Assembly: GCA_021776685.1 (NCBI GenBank)
Contig: JAJFFJ010000032.1
Coordinates: forward strand, 1 to 38,528
DNA length: 38,528 bases
Direction: 5' to 3'
Origin: Alphaproteobacteria bacterium
GTDB lineage: Bacteria > Pseudomonadota > Alphaproteobacteria > Bin65
Of the stretch, positions 1 to 8,029 are shown in pieces. Position numbers and translations under genes: made by a program. The notes below the pieces were generated by a model. That model saw nothing but the letters and a program-made list of their open reading frames with translations. It did no database searches and was not told the origin of the DNA. How positions within the stretch are numbered: position 1 is the first letter of the stretch; each line of letters opens with the position of its first letter.

Positions 1-1
1 C

Positions 2-2275
2 GAACAATTTCTCGCCGGCATGCTGGGGGTCGCCCTCGCGCTGGTGTTCCTGCACTACCCCGCCCGGCGGAAGACCGCGCGGGACAGGGTGCCGGCCTAT
101 GACCTGGTATTGGCGCTACTGGGGTTCGGCGCCGGTGCCTATGTGGCCGCAATTTTCCCTGATTTGAGCGAGCGGGCCGATTCGGATCCCCTCGACGGCT
201 TTATCGTTTCTGTCATCCTCGTGACCCTCTGTATTGAGGGTCTGCGCCGCACCGTGGGTTACTCGCTGGTCGTCATAGTCGGGATCTGTGTCATTTATGC
301 GCTGATCGGCCATCTGGTGCCCGGCGCTCTCGAAACCCGCGAGATCGAGCTACAGTCCTTCGTCACCTACCTTGCGCTCGACACCAGCGCGCTGTTGGGC
401 TTGGCCATGGTCGTCGGCACGACAGTCGTCATCACCTTCGTCTTTTTCGGTCAGCTGTTGATGCGGTCCGGCGGGTCCCAATTCTTCAGCGATATTTCGC
501 TTGTCCTGATGGGCCGGTACCGCGGCGGTTCGGCCAAGATATCGATCATCGCGTCCAGCCTGTTCGGCTCGGTCTCCGGCGTTGCCGTCTCTAACATTGT
601 GGCGACCGGCGTTGTCACTATCCCGATGATGAAGCGTTCCGGGTTCTCTCCGCGTTTTGCCGGCGCGGTGGAGGCGGTTGCTTCAACTGGCGGGCAATTG
701 ATGCCCCCGGTGATGGGCGCGGTCGCATTCCTGATGGCGGATTTCCTCGAGAGGCCCTACCAGGATATCGTGGTTGCCGCCCTGGTGCCGTCTCTCCTCT
801 ATTATGTGGGGCTGTTCATCCAGGCGGATCTTGAGGCGGCTAAAAAGGGTATCTTGCGGGTGCCTGCCGAGGAGATCCCGCGGACTCGGGCCGTCCTGGC
901 CACCGGATGGGTTTTTCTGATGCCCTTCGTGGCGCTGATTTGGGCGCTTTTCACGCTGAATTGGGAGCCGGAGACCGCGGCGATGCTGGCGGCAGGGACT
1001 GTGCTGCTGATCGCGTTCTTTCTTATTTTGGTGGGTCAGCGTCAAAGCCGCTTACGAACAGAATTTCCCCGCAGCACGGCCATATTGCCGGTGGCGTTGG
1101 CGCTGCTGGTGCCGGCGTTGGGCATAATCTGGGGACTGTACGGACTGGACGCGCTCACCAAGCTGATGGCGACGATCCTGACCGGCGGCGCAATGCTTAG
1201 CTGCTTTTTCGCCGGCGGGCTGGCTCTCATGGCAGCAGATGCTAGGGGAAGCAGCACCACCGCGTTCGGCGCGTTGCTGATTTTTGCGCAATATCTCTCA
1301 CGCGCGCTGGTTTTGGGCGCACTGCCCGTTGCGGCGCCGATGGTGGTACTGATTTGGGGCGCCTGGGGCGCGGCCTATATCTCTCAAAGTCTCGCCATTT
1401 TCCTCACGCTGGTGGCAGGCGGCATGGCGGTGATCCAGGGGTCTTTGCGCCTGCAGACCAATACCGGCAGCGTGTCCGGTCCAACCCGGGCGACCGCGGC
1501 GACGACGCTCAGCGGCATCTGGGGGATTGCCAATCTGATCCGGATATCCCTGGTGCGGACCGGTCTGTCCTCACTCGACATTCTGATGATCGTCGCCGGC
1601 GCCGGTTTCATCATCGGCACATTGCACATCACCGGACTGGGTTTCGCCCTGACGATAATGCTGGTGGAATTTGGCGGCGGCAATCTACTGGCGCTCCTGC
1701 TCATTGCGGCAGTGCTGTGCATTATCCTCGGCATGGGCATGCCCACGGCCGGTGTCTACATCCTCCTGGCTGTGCTGATTGCGCCGTCGCTGGTGAAGGT
1801 GGGGGTCGACCCGTTGGCGGCCCACATGTTCATCCTCTATCTCGGCATGATGTCACTGATCACGCCACCCGTGGCCGTGGCCGCATTCTTTGCCGCCAAC
1901 ATCGCCCGGGCGCCGCCGATGCAGACGGGCTGGACATCCGTCCGGTTTGGCTGGACCGCCTTTGTGGTGCCCTTCCTGTTTGTCTTCTCACCCAGCCTGC
2001 TGCTTCAGGGTGAACCGATCGACCTGGTAATCGATGTCACCAGCGCGGTGCTGGGCGTGTGGATGCTGTCGGCCGCGATGATCGGATATTTTTTCCGGCC
2101 CATGGGGGCGCCTGTGCGGATGATTCTCGCTGTCGCCGGCACGGCTATGTTGTTGCCCCGGGGAATCGATCCCGTGATCATATGGGCAAACGTGGCGGGA
2201 CTGGGCGTTGCGATCGCAGCGATCGCCTTTGAATTCTCAAACCGGGCTTCGCGACCGTCGCTACATCGCGGTTGA
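2..2275 (+). CDS. TRAP transporter fused permease (DctQ-DctM type), 5' end outside window
   Basis: This is an integral membrane permease of the TRAP family in which the small and large permease domains are fused. TRAP systems import organic acids or other small solutes using an ion gradient and a separate periplasmic binding protein. The frame is open to the first base of the window, so the N-terminus is missing; the first in-frame ATG at 20 is probably internal. The visible 750 or so residues are almost entirely hydrophobic helices. They include segments typical of the DctM half, such as SVSGVAVSNIVATG, a GGQLMPPVMGA loop, and near the C-terminus GMGMPTAGVYILLA followed by MMSLITPPVAVAAFFAANIA. 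Its stop overlaps the 3' end of the convergent FNR gene by 15 bases. No binding protein for it lies in the window. The substrate cannot be read from the sequence. Confidence 0.9.
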   Translation, partial: EQFLAGMLGVALALVFLHYPARRKTARDRVPAYDLVLALLGFGAGAYVAAIFPDLSERADSDPLDGFIVSVILVTLCIEGLRRTVGYSLVVIVGICVIYALIGHLVPGALETREIELQSFVTYLALDTSALLGLAMVVGTTVVITFVFFGQLLMRSGGSQFFSDISLVLMGRYRGGSAKISIIASSLFGSVSGVAVSNIVATGVVTIPMMKRSGFSPRFAGAVEAVASTGGQLMPPVMGAVAFLMADFLERPYQDIVVAALVPSLLYYVGLFIQADLEAAKKGILRVPAEEIPRTRAVLATGWVFLMPFVALIWALFTLNWEPETAAMLAAGTVLLIAFFLILVGQRQSRLRTEFPRSTAILPVALALLVPALGIIWGLYGLDALTKLMATILTGGAMLSCFFAGGLALMAADARGSSTTAFGALLIFAQYLSRALVLGALPVAAPMVVLIWGAWGAAYISQSLAIFLTLVAGGMAVIQGSLRLQTNTGSVSGPTRATAATTLSGIWGIANLIRISLVRTGLSSLDILMIVAGAGFIIGTLHITGLGFALTIMLVEFGGGNLLALLLIAAVLCIILGMGMPTAGVYILLAVLIAPSLVKVGVDPLAAHMFILYLGMMSLITPPVAVAAFFAANIARAPPMQTGWTSVRFGWTAFVVPFLFVFSPSLLLQGEPIDLVIDVTSAVLGVWMLSAAMIGYFFRPMGAPVRMILAVAGTAMLLPRGIDPVIIWANVAGLGVAIAAIAFEFSNRASRPSLHRG

Positions 2276-3037
2276 CGGCTGCCAGCTTTCCTCAACGCCC
2301 GCCAGTTCCGCGAGGGCGTCAATGTCGTCGAGTTGTACTGCATCCGGACGGGTGAAAGAGACGAGACCGGACTTTTTGAACTGTGTGAAGGTCCGGCTCA
2401 CGGTTTCGATGGTCAGCCCGAGATAGTCGCCAATATCCGACCGCATCATCGGCAAATCGAGGCGACGCCAGTCGGTCTCCTTGAGCGCCGCACGCTTGGA
2501 CAGCAGCCACAGGAACGACGCAAGCTTTTCGGCGGCAGTTTTGCGGCCCAGCAGCAGCATCTGGTCCTGTGCTGAGGCGAGCTCGCTGGAACTTATGCTG
2601 AGCAAACGCCGTTCCATTTCCGGGAATTCGTCCAGCAGTGCTTCGAGGCGCTCGCGTGGAAAACGGCAAAGGGTGGCTGTTGATACGGCCTCTGCCCCAT
2701 AGGCATAGCGTTGCCGGAATGCGAGGCCGAGGAAATCCGCCCGAAACAGGAAGCCGGTAATCTGACGCCGCCCGTCAGGGAGCATTTTGTAAAGTTTGAT
2801 GCATCCGTCCAGGACGATGTAGTGGGCGTCCGCGGGGTCGCCCTCAATGAACAGGGTTGCGCCAGCATTTACGGTCTTTTGCACGACAATCGCGTTCAGC
2901 CGGCTGATTTCGTCCGGCTTGAGGGCGCCACAGACACTGAGGTCCCGTATGGCGCAGGCGGCGCATGGGTTGTTCACCGGGCCCGGTCTGGCGACCGGAT
3001 CGACGAGCGGTGTGATCTTGGGTGTAGGCGTACTCAT
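2261..3037 (-). CDS. fnr: FNR-type oxygen-sensing transcriptional regulator (Crp/Fnr family)
   Basis: This 258-aa regulator has the full set of oxygen-sensing FNR features. An N-terminal cysteine cluster at C25, C28 and C36 and a central C124 match the four ligands of the oxygen-labile [4Fe-4S] cluster of E. coli FNR. A cyclic-nucleotide-like beta-roll follows (GDPADAHYIVLDGCIKLYK). The C-terminal helix-turn-helix contains ETVSRTF, whose E-xx-SR recognition residues read TTGAT half sites. Perfect or near-perfect FNR boxes occur four times in this window (about 3100, 5162, 13005, 14177), so this protein is the obvious local candidate to bind them. The nearest box lies 60 bases upstream of its own start, which would allow autoregulation. 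The name follows the class; the local name could be fnrL or fixK-like. The coding frame overlaps the end of the convergent TRAP permease gene. Confidence 0.93.
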   Translation of the reverse strand: MSTPTPKITPLVDPVARPGPVNNPCAACAIRDLSVCGALKPDEISRLNAIVVQKTVNAGATLFIEGDPADAHYIVLDGCIKLYKMLPDGRRQITGFLFRADFLGLAFRQRYAYGAEAVSTATLCRFPRERLEALLDEFPEMERRLLSISSSELASAQDQMLLLGRKTAAEKLASFLWLLSKRAALKETDWRRLDLPMMRSDIGDYLGLTIETVSRTFTQFKKSGLVSFTRPDAVQLDDIDALAELAGVEESWQPSTAM

Positions 3038-3099
3038 GAAATGGACCCGCGCAGGAGTTGGGTCACCCTAGCACGGTTGGCTGAGCAATTCACGCAACG

Positions 3100-3113
3100 T
3101 TGATGCAGATCAA
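3100..3113. promoter_or_regulatory. FNR box upstream of GNAT-like/usp operon and fnr
   Basis: TTGATGCAGATCAA is a perfect match to the TTGAT-N4-ATCAA FNR consensus. Read rightward, a TAGGGT hexamer at 3137-3142 lies where a -10 would be if the box were centred near -41.5 (class II activation). That puts transcription start at about 3149, ahead of the ATG at 3172. Leftward it lies 63 bases from the fnr start and could mediate autoregulation. Confidence 0.85.
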
Positions 3114-3171
3114 TGTGTCGCAAGGGGGCCGGCTCCTAGGGTTGGGCCGGATACCCGAAACCGGAAGTTTG

Positions 3172-3702
3172 ATGGTGACACGGTTCAAGGCCTGTGACCT
3201 TGGCGAAGCTGATCTCCCGCGAATTCAGCCATTGCTGAATTTGGCCTGGAACGCGGAAGAAGTTTTGCCATGGCTGGCGCCGCAAGGCGGCGGGGCAGGG
3301 CGGGCGAATGCAGAGTCTGAACTGGCCGGCGGGGCCGTGTATGTGGAGAGGCCCGACGGCTATATCGCCGGCTTGCTGTGTTATCGGGTCATCGCTCATC
3401 CGGAGACCCATCGGATATTTGACTGCCCGGTGGTCATCCTGCCGGAAATGGTTCGAACAGGCCGGGTTTTAACGATCCTGGTCGACGAGGCGGAGCAGCG
3501 CGCACGAACCCTGCGCTGCAGCCGGCTAAAAATGGCTTTGACGTTTCTGGACGAGCCGGTGCCAAGCCAGGCCAATCCGCTGACACAGATCATTGAGGAC
3601 AGCGGCCTGGCCTATCACAGCATCCTGTATGCGAAAGACATCACCGAGGCGACGCCGCAGCCATCCGGAGTTATCTCGTTCAGCAACCAGCGGAGAAAAT
3701 GA
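3172..3702 (+). CDS. Hypothetical protein, GNAT-acetyltransferase-like fold, FNR-linked
   Basis: I do not recognise a named family for this 176-aa protein. It has a strand-helix pattern reminiscent of GNAT acetyltransferases: a central hydrophobic strand (YIAGLLCYRVI), a following strand and turn (VVILPEMVRTGRVL), a helix rich in Glu/Arg (EAEQRARTLRCSR) and a late segment (SGLAYHSILYAKDI) like a GNAT C-terminal strand. That assignment is inference. The start at ATG 3172 is chosen because the longer frame begins inside the FNR box, where transcription cannot yet have started, and because GGAAG lies just upstream. It overlaps the following universal stress protein gene by ATGA, so the two are almost certainly co-translated. 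The FNR box upstream predicts induction at low oxygen. Confidence 0.7.
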   Translation: MVTRFKACDLGEADLPRIQPLLNLAWNAEEVLPWLAPQGGGAGRANAESELAGGAVYVERPDGYIAGLLCYRVIAHPETHRIFDCPVVILPEMVRTGRVLTILVDEAEQRARTLRCSRLKMALTFLDEPVPSQANPLTQIIEDSGLAYHSILYAKDITEATPQPSGVISFSNQRRK

Positions 3703-4517
3703 CAATGGCAATCCGAAGCATCGCGGTTCAGGTCGACACAGATTCCGCTTGCAGCGCCCGGCTGAGTTATGCGGCGGCGATTGCTGACGCCTCTGGCGCA
3801 AGCTTGAGTGGGGTCTTTGCAAAGGGGGGGCTGGGTGGATATGGCGCCTATGATTTTGTCTCCGATGTCAGCCTGATGGAACTGCGCGAGCAGGCCATGA
3901 ACCAAGCCAGCGTCGACGCCACGAAGATCTTCCATGAGACCCTTGGCGATAAGGCAGATATCAAAGTCGTCGAAGGTCCCTGGCCTCCCGCACTGGTGGC
4001 CCAGGCACATGTGAGTGATCTGCTGGTTGTGGCGCAGCCCAACCCGGACGACGAGCGGGCGACCGCACCAGGCGGGGTTGCCGGCGATGCCGTAATGGCC
4101 GCCGGCATTCCGGTCGTGTTCGTGCCCTATATCGGCGCGACGGCGTCGATGCCAAAGACCATTATTGTTGGCTGGAAGGACAGCCGGGAGGCGACGCGGG
4201 CCGTACGTGATGCTCTGCCATTCATGAGCCAGGCCAAAGTACATGTGGTCACGGCCAGCCGGGATGATGGCCCGGATGTGGGCGGCCAGCAGGTCGTCGA
4301 CTATCTGACTGCCCACAATATCGACGCCGCCCACATGCCCAGCCCGACCGAGGATGTGGGGGTTGGTGATGTCTTGCTGTCGCGCGCCGCGGACATTGGC
4401 GCAGATATGATTGTCATCGGCGGATACAGTCACAACCGCTGGCGTGAGACGATTCTGGGTGGTGTCACGCGTGACCTGCTCCGGCAAATGACTGTCCCTG
4501 TGCTCATGTCGCACTAG
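3699..4517 (+). CDS. Tandem universal stress protein (UspA family)
   Basis: The 272-aa product contains two Usp modules, the usual length for a tandem Usp. The N-terminal module begins RSIAVQVDTDSACSARLSYAAAIAD. The C-terminal module starts near residue 150 (KTIIVGWKDSREATRAV) and ends with the ATP-binding type glycine motif GGYSHNRWRETILGG followed by T and the terminal PVLMSH. Soluble cytoplasmic Usp proteins support survival under stress; several in proteobacteria are induced by FNR or Anr under oxygen limitation (family knowledge). The ATG at 3699 overlaps the stop of the preceding gene; an in-frame ATG at 3705 is an alternative start. The pair sits behind a perfect FNR box, consistent with anaerobic or microaerobic expression. 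The stop codon lies inside a 14-base tandem repeat. Confidence 0.92.
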   Translation: MTMAIRSIAVQVDTDSACSARLSYAAAIADASGASLSGVFAKGGLGGYGAYDFVSDVSLMELREQAMNQASVDATKIFHETLGDKADIKVVEGPWPPALVAQAHVSDLLVVAQPNPDDERATAPGGVAGDAVMAAGIPVVFVPYIGATASMPKTIIVGWKDSREATRAVRDALPFMSQAKVHVVTASRDDGPDVGGQQVVDYLTAHNIDAAHMPSPTEDVGVGDVLLSRAADIGADMIVIGGYSHNRWRETILGGVTRDLLRQMTVPVLMSH

Positions 4518-4554
4518 TCATATCGCACTAGTCATGTCGCACTAGTCTTGTCGG
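4505..4554. repeat. 14-bp tandem direct repeat across the usp stop codon
   Basis: Three head-to-tail copies of CATGTCGCACTAGT (the second with A for G at position 4) run from 4505 to 4546, followed by a decayed partial unit to 4554. The first copy encodes the terminal Met-Ser-His and the TAG stop of the stress protein, and the other copies are non-coding. It looks like recent slippage duplication of the gene end. Confidence 0.85.
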
Positions 4555-4740
4555 ATTGGCAGCGAAAGCCCACGCCTGAAATCCGCACCTGAAACCTGGT
4601 AAGGGCGAAACATGTCTTTATTCCAGGTATGAGACCCAAAACAGGCAGCGCCTTGCGTGGGGCAGGCACGCGACTGAATTTGCCTTTTCCCGTTCGCAGG
4701 TCCGGTGCGCCGGTCAGGCGGTCGTCACATGTTTGTGGAG

Positions 4741-5112
4741 TCAGGCAAGCACGTAGGGCCGGATGGAGACGACGCGAAAGGGCCGGGTCACGCCATCATG
4801 CTCGGTGATGGAGATATACTCACCATCGGTGATCTGGTGCTGCAGGAATTTGAAGATGGGTTCATCATCTTCCTCGCCCGGAGCATATGAAAATGCCCAG
4901 CGTCCACCCTGGGTGCGCTCCAGGTGGCCCCGCTCATCGTCTTCTCCCTGCCAAAACCGATGGACCGTGCAATCGTCTTTGTGTGCCTTCCAGGCTTTCA
5001 GGTCGAATTCACCATCGTCATTCAGCGGCGCGACGAAGTCGTACCCGTGCTGTGAACTTCCATCGGGGTAGTCCGGTGTACGCGCGAGGTGGAGGACAAT
5101 CTTTTTCAGCAT
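4741..5112 (-). CDS. Conserved hypothetical protein, FNR-linked, next to cco maturation genes
   Basis: This 123-aa soluble protein has no motif I can tie to a function. It starts MLKKIVLHLARTPDYPDGSS, is rich in acidic residues and aromatic residues, and includes the segments HGYDFVAPL, CTVHRFWQGEDDERGHL and GGRWAFSYAPGEEDDEP. I have the impression that similar proteins occur beside cbb3 oxidase genes in alphaproteobacteria, but cannot confirm this here. The start is well supported: AAGGAG lies seven bases before the ATG. It follows ccoS on the same strand, and its own FNR box (5162-5175) with a TAGCAT hexamer at 5135-5140 gives a promoter of its own. It therefore behaves as part of the low-oxygen respiration group. 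No metal-binding site or signal peptide is visible. Confidence 0.8.
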   Translation of the reverse strand: MLKKIVLHLARTPDYPDGSSQHGYDFVAPLNDDGEFDLKAWKAHKDDCTVHRFWQGEDDERGHLERTQGGRWAFSYAPGEEDDEPIFKFLQHQITDGEYISITEHDGVTRPFRVVSIRPYVLA

Positions 5113-5161
5113 GATGAGGCTCCTTCTGCCTCACATGCTAGCGGCCTCACGGTTCGTATCA

Positions 5162-5175
5162 TTGACCTGCATCAA
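5162..5175 (-). promoter_or_regulatory. FNR box upstream of the 123-aa gene
   Basis: TTGACCTGCATCAA matches the FNR consensus in both half sites with one allowed change. It overlaps the ccoS stop codon. Read leftward, a TAGCAT -10-like hexamer (complement of 5135-5140) places the start point near 5128 with the box centred at about -40.5, the class II position. Confidence 0.75.
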
Positions 5176-5330
5176 CGTGGCCCGTCTGGCGGATCATCGT
5201 CGTAGAGGATCCGCTCGGCTGCGCCATCGAGGTCGTCAAACTGGCCGCTGCGCAAGGCCCAGAGAAAAGCACCAAGGCCAACGGCGCCGAGGCCAAGAGC
5301 GACAGGGATGAGATAGACCAGCACGTCCAT
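5172..5330 (-). CDS. ccoS: cbb3 oxidase maturation protein CcoS
   Basis: A 52-aa single-helix membrane protein. The translated sequence begins MDVLVYLIPVALGLGAVGLG and continues AFLWALRSGQFDDLDGAAER and ILYDDDPP. The FxWALRSGQFDDLDG segment is the CcoS/FixS signature. CcoS is needed to insert cofactors (heme b and copper) into CcoN during cbb3 oxidase assembly. The ATG lies three bases after the ccoI stop codon, with a GGGAAAGG ribosome site inside the end of ccoI, so it is translationally coupled as the last gene of the ccoNOQPGHIS run. Its stop codon lies within the FNR box of the next gene. Confidence 0.92.
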   Translation of the reverse strand: MDVLVYLIPVALGLGAVGLGAFLWALRSGQFDDLDGAAERILYDDDPPDGPR

Positions 5331-5333
5331 CGT

Positions 5334-7532
5334 TCAGCCTTTCCCGCCGAGCCGCATGGCGTTAATGACCACCGCGAGCGAAGACGCTGACATGCAGATC
5401 GCGGCCACCAGCGGTGTCACGAAGCCCGCCACCGCGAGCGGGATCGTGACCAGATTATAGGCCAGCGACAGCGCCATATTCTGGCGGATCAGCCGTCCAG
5501 CCCGTCGTGCCATGACGATGACATTCAGAACAGGCGCCAGTCTGGCGCCCTGGAAAACAGCGTCGGCAGCGGTCTGGCTGATATCCGCCGCGGTTGTCGG
5601 CGACAAGGATGCGTGGGCGGCGGCGAGCGCTGGCGCATCATTTAGACCATCGCCGACCATCAGGGGCTCATGCCCGGCGCCAGCAAGGTCTTCCAGCCAG
5701 GTGCACTTATCTGCCGGGGTGAGTTCCGCGCGCCAGTTGTCGATCCCGGTCGCGGCCGCTGCGGCTTCGACCGCCGGTCGCCGGTCGCCGGACAACAGCA
5801 TCACCGCGTAGCCTTGTTGCTTCAGACGGGAGACGATATCCGCCGCATCTGCACGCAGGGCATCACCGAATCTGAAGGTGATGGCGGGCCGTGCGGGGAT
5901 CTTCATCACCAACCGCATTGCCTCGTCGGTGTCAGAATCTTCCGCCGCAGTTTCTTTCGTGGCCCAGCCGGGCCGGCCCAGCCGGATTTCTCCCCGCGCT
6001 GTGATGCAGGTCAGCCCGAAACCGGGGACTTCCTGGACACCCGCCCCGGGCTCGCCGGTCCCAAGTCGGGCCAGGGCGCGGGCCAGGGGATGCCGGCTGG
6101 ATGCCGCGATGCCGGCGGCCAGGTCAAAATCTGCGGGATCGATTTCTTCACCGTTCAACAACTCGGGTGCGCCAATAGTCAGCGTGCCGGTCTTGTCGAA
6201 TACAATGGTGTCGATTTGGGTGAGCCGCTCGAGGAGATCGCCGCTCTTTACCAGGATGCCCTGTTTCATCAGCTTGCCGGTAGCGACCACCTGAACTGCC
6301 GGCACAGCCAGACCCATGGCGCAGGGGCAGGTGATGATGAGGACCGCGATGGCGTACAGCAGCGCCTCAGCCGCGGGCGCGCCGGCAATTCCCCACCAGC
6401 CCAGAAAAGTGGCTGCGGCCATTCCATGGACCACGGGCGCATAGAGCCGCGCGACCCGGTCCGCGAGGGTGACGAAGTGGCCCCGCCTCGATTCGGCGGC
6501 CGCCATCAGCCGGCCGACTTCCGCCAGGACGGTGTCTTGCGCCACAGCGGTGGCACGCACGTGTATTGGCCCTGAAATATTTACGGTGCCTGCGAAAACG
6601 GGGTCGCCTTGGGACACGGCCTCCGGCGCTGATTCGCCGGTCAACAGACTCCGGTCCACATCGGAGGCGCCTTCAATCACGTCACCATCGACGGCGATAC
6701 GCTCGCCGGCCGCAACCAGTACCACTGCGCCAGCTTTTAGGGAGTCGGGACGGACAACCGTTGCTTTGCCATCGACCAGGACTGTTACGGTATGGCTCTG
6801 CAGGGCCAGATAGCGTGTGGCGGCGGAGCGGGCGCGGCCCCGTGCGCGCCGGTCGAGGAACCGCCCCAGCAGCAGAAAGAAGAGCAGAGTCACCGAGGAG
6901 TCGAACCATACATGGTCGCCGCCCCGGACGGTTTCCCAAACTGAAACCCCGGCCGCCAACAGCACCGCCAGGGAAATCGGCACATCCATGTTCAGCCGGC
7001 CGCCTCGCAGCGCCGTGAGAGCGGTGCGGAAGAAGGGTCGACCCGCATAGGCGATCGCAGGCAGCGCGATCAGTGCTGAGAACCAATGCAGCAAATCACG
7101 GGTGGCGGGCGCCATTTCGCCGTCATGGCCGGCCCAAAGGGACACGGAAAGCAGCATGACATTGGCGGCAGCAAATCCGGAGACTGCCAGGCTGATCAGA
7201 AGGTCTCGTTCCTGACGCTTGCCCTGGTCGCTGTCTTGGGTGTTGGCTGCCGGGCTCAGACTAAATCCCAGATCCCGGACTGTGGCAGCAAAGTCGTTGA
7301 CCTGTTCGTCCGGGCCGGTCCATTCCAGATGCAGTTGCCGGGCCGTCAGATTTGCCCGCGCCTGGTGCACCTGCTGCCGTCCTTGCAGAGCGCGCTCGAT
7401 TTTCGACACACATCCACCGCAATGCATCCCGTCCACGAGAAGGTCGATGGCTGCAAGGCCGTCTTTCCGCCGGACATAGGATGTGAAATCTCGTGCGTCT
7501 CCCAGGTCATCGGGGTGCAGGGCGCCATCCAT
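5334..7532 (-). CDS. ccoI: Cu+-exporting P1B-type ATPase CcoI/FixI for cbb3 oxidase assembly
   Basis: This 732-aa membrane pump moves copper across the inner membrane to supply the CuB site of the cbb3 oxidase. An N-terminal heavy-metal domain carries GMHCGGC (CxxC at residues 38-41). The transmembrane region carries the CPC ion-binding motif (402-404). The cytoplasmic domains show TGES (298-301), the phosphorylated DKTGT (446-450), an HP dipeptide in SSRHPLARA and GDGLNDAPAL near 630. I place the start at ATG 7532, which overlaps the ccoH stop as TGATG. A further in-frame ATG at 7604 would add 24 residues but overlap ccoH by 73 bases, and those residues are out-of-frame ccoH sequence. ccoH precedes it and ccoS follows directly. 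Confidence 0.95.
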   Translation of the reverse strand: MDGALHPDDLGDARDFTSYVRRKDGLAAIDLLVDGMHCGGCVSKIERALQGRQQVHQARANLTARQLHLEWTGPDEQVNDFAATVRDLGFSLSPAANTQDSDQGKRQERDLLISLAVSGFAAANVMLLSVSLWAGHDGEMAPATRDLLHWFSALIALPAIAYAGRPFFRTALTALRGGRLNMDVPISLAVLLAAGVSVWETVRGGDHVWFDSSVTLLFFLLLGRFLDRRARGRARSAATRYLALQSHTVTVLVDGKATVVRPDSLKAGAVVLVAAGERIAVDGDVIEGASDVDRSLLTGESAPEAVSQGDPVFAGTVNISGPIHVRATAVAQDTVLAEVGRLMAAAESRRGHFVTLADRVARLYAPVVHGMAAATFLGWWGIAGAPAAEALLYAIAVLIITCPCAMGLAVPAVQVVATGKLMKQGILVKSGDLLERLTQIDTIVFDKTGTLTIGAPELLNGEEIDPADFDLAAGIAASSRHPLARALARLGTGEPGAGVQEVPGFGLTCITARGEIRLGRPGWATKETAAEDSDTDEAMRLVMKIPARPAITFRFGDALRADAADIVSRLKQQGYAVMLLSGDRRPAVEAAAAATGIDNWRAELTPADKCTWLEDLAGAGHEPLMVGDGLNDAPALAAAHASLSPTTAADISQTAADAVFQGARLAPVLNVIVMARRAGRLIRQNMALSLAYNLVTIPLAVAGFVTPLVAAICMSASSLAVVINAMRLGGKG

Positions 7533-8029
7533 CAGCGCACCCGAAATCGCCGAATGGCAGTCAGGTTGTGGCTCTGGGTGACAATGCGAAACCGTGCTTC
7601 CCACAAACCGGGATGGGGAAAGGTGACGACAGCCTCATAGGCGCCGCCACCCTGATGGGCCAGGGTTGAGGTGAAATCCGACCCCTCAGCCACCGGGCGG
7701 ACCAGCAGTACCTGTACCTTGGCCCAGGTAACGGTCGTTTTAGCAGCATCACGCAATTCCAGCCGCAACCGCGCGCGATTTCCGCCCAGCGGTGTTTGGG
7801 CCAGTCCAATCTGCCAGCCAAGCTTGTCCTGATTCCGGATGGCTTCCTGGGTACGATTGTGGATCAGCCCACGCCTGTAGGGATCATTGGCAGAAAGGCC
7901 GGTCCAGCTGTCGAAGGCGAACAGCGCCATGGTCAGGTTGACCAAAATGATGACCCCGAACATGCCGACGAAGGCCCATGGTATCCAAAGGCTCCGGCGG
8001 CCCTCGCTGCTTTCGCGCGCCGGGGTCAT
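7532..8029 (-). CDS. ccoH: cbb3 oxidase assembly protein CcoH/FixH
   Basis: The 165-aa protein has one N-terminal membrane helix (WIPWAFVGMFGVIILVNLTM, about residues 15-37) followed by a periplasmic domain with the FixH pattern: NRTQEAIRNQDKLGWQIGL, then beta-rich sequence ending in LTAIRRFRV. FixH/CcoH is a small membrane protein that works with the copper pump CcoI in cbb3 oxidase assembly. Its ATG overlaps the ccoG stop by ATGA (8026-8029) and its stop overlaps the ccoI start, so ccoG, ccoH and ccoI form a tightly coupled unit. Confidence 0.93.
   Translation of the reverse strand: MTPARESSEGRRSLWIPWAFVGMFGVIILVNLTMALFAFDSWTGLSANDPYRRGLIHNRTQEAIRNQDKLGWQIGLAQTPLGGNRARLRLELRDAAKTTVTWAKVQVLLVRPVAEGSDFTSTLAHQGGGAYEAVVTFPHPGLWEARFRIVTQSHNLTAIRRFRVR

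Noticed and set aside
3064-3069. TAGGGT on the minus strand as a class II -10 for fnr
   Set aside because: The hexamer is about eight bases too far from the FNR box for class II geometry, so fnr autoactivation is not supported, though repression remains possible.
5334-7604. Longer CcoI start at 7604
   Set aside because: It would overlap ccoH by 73 bases and its residues are out-of-frame ccoH sequence; ATG 7532 overlaps the ccoH stop in the usual way.
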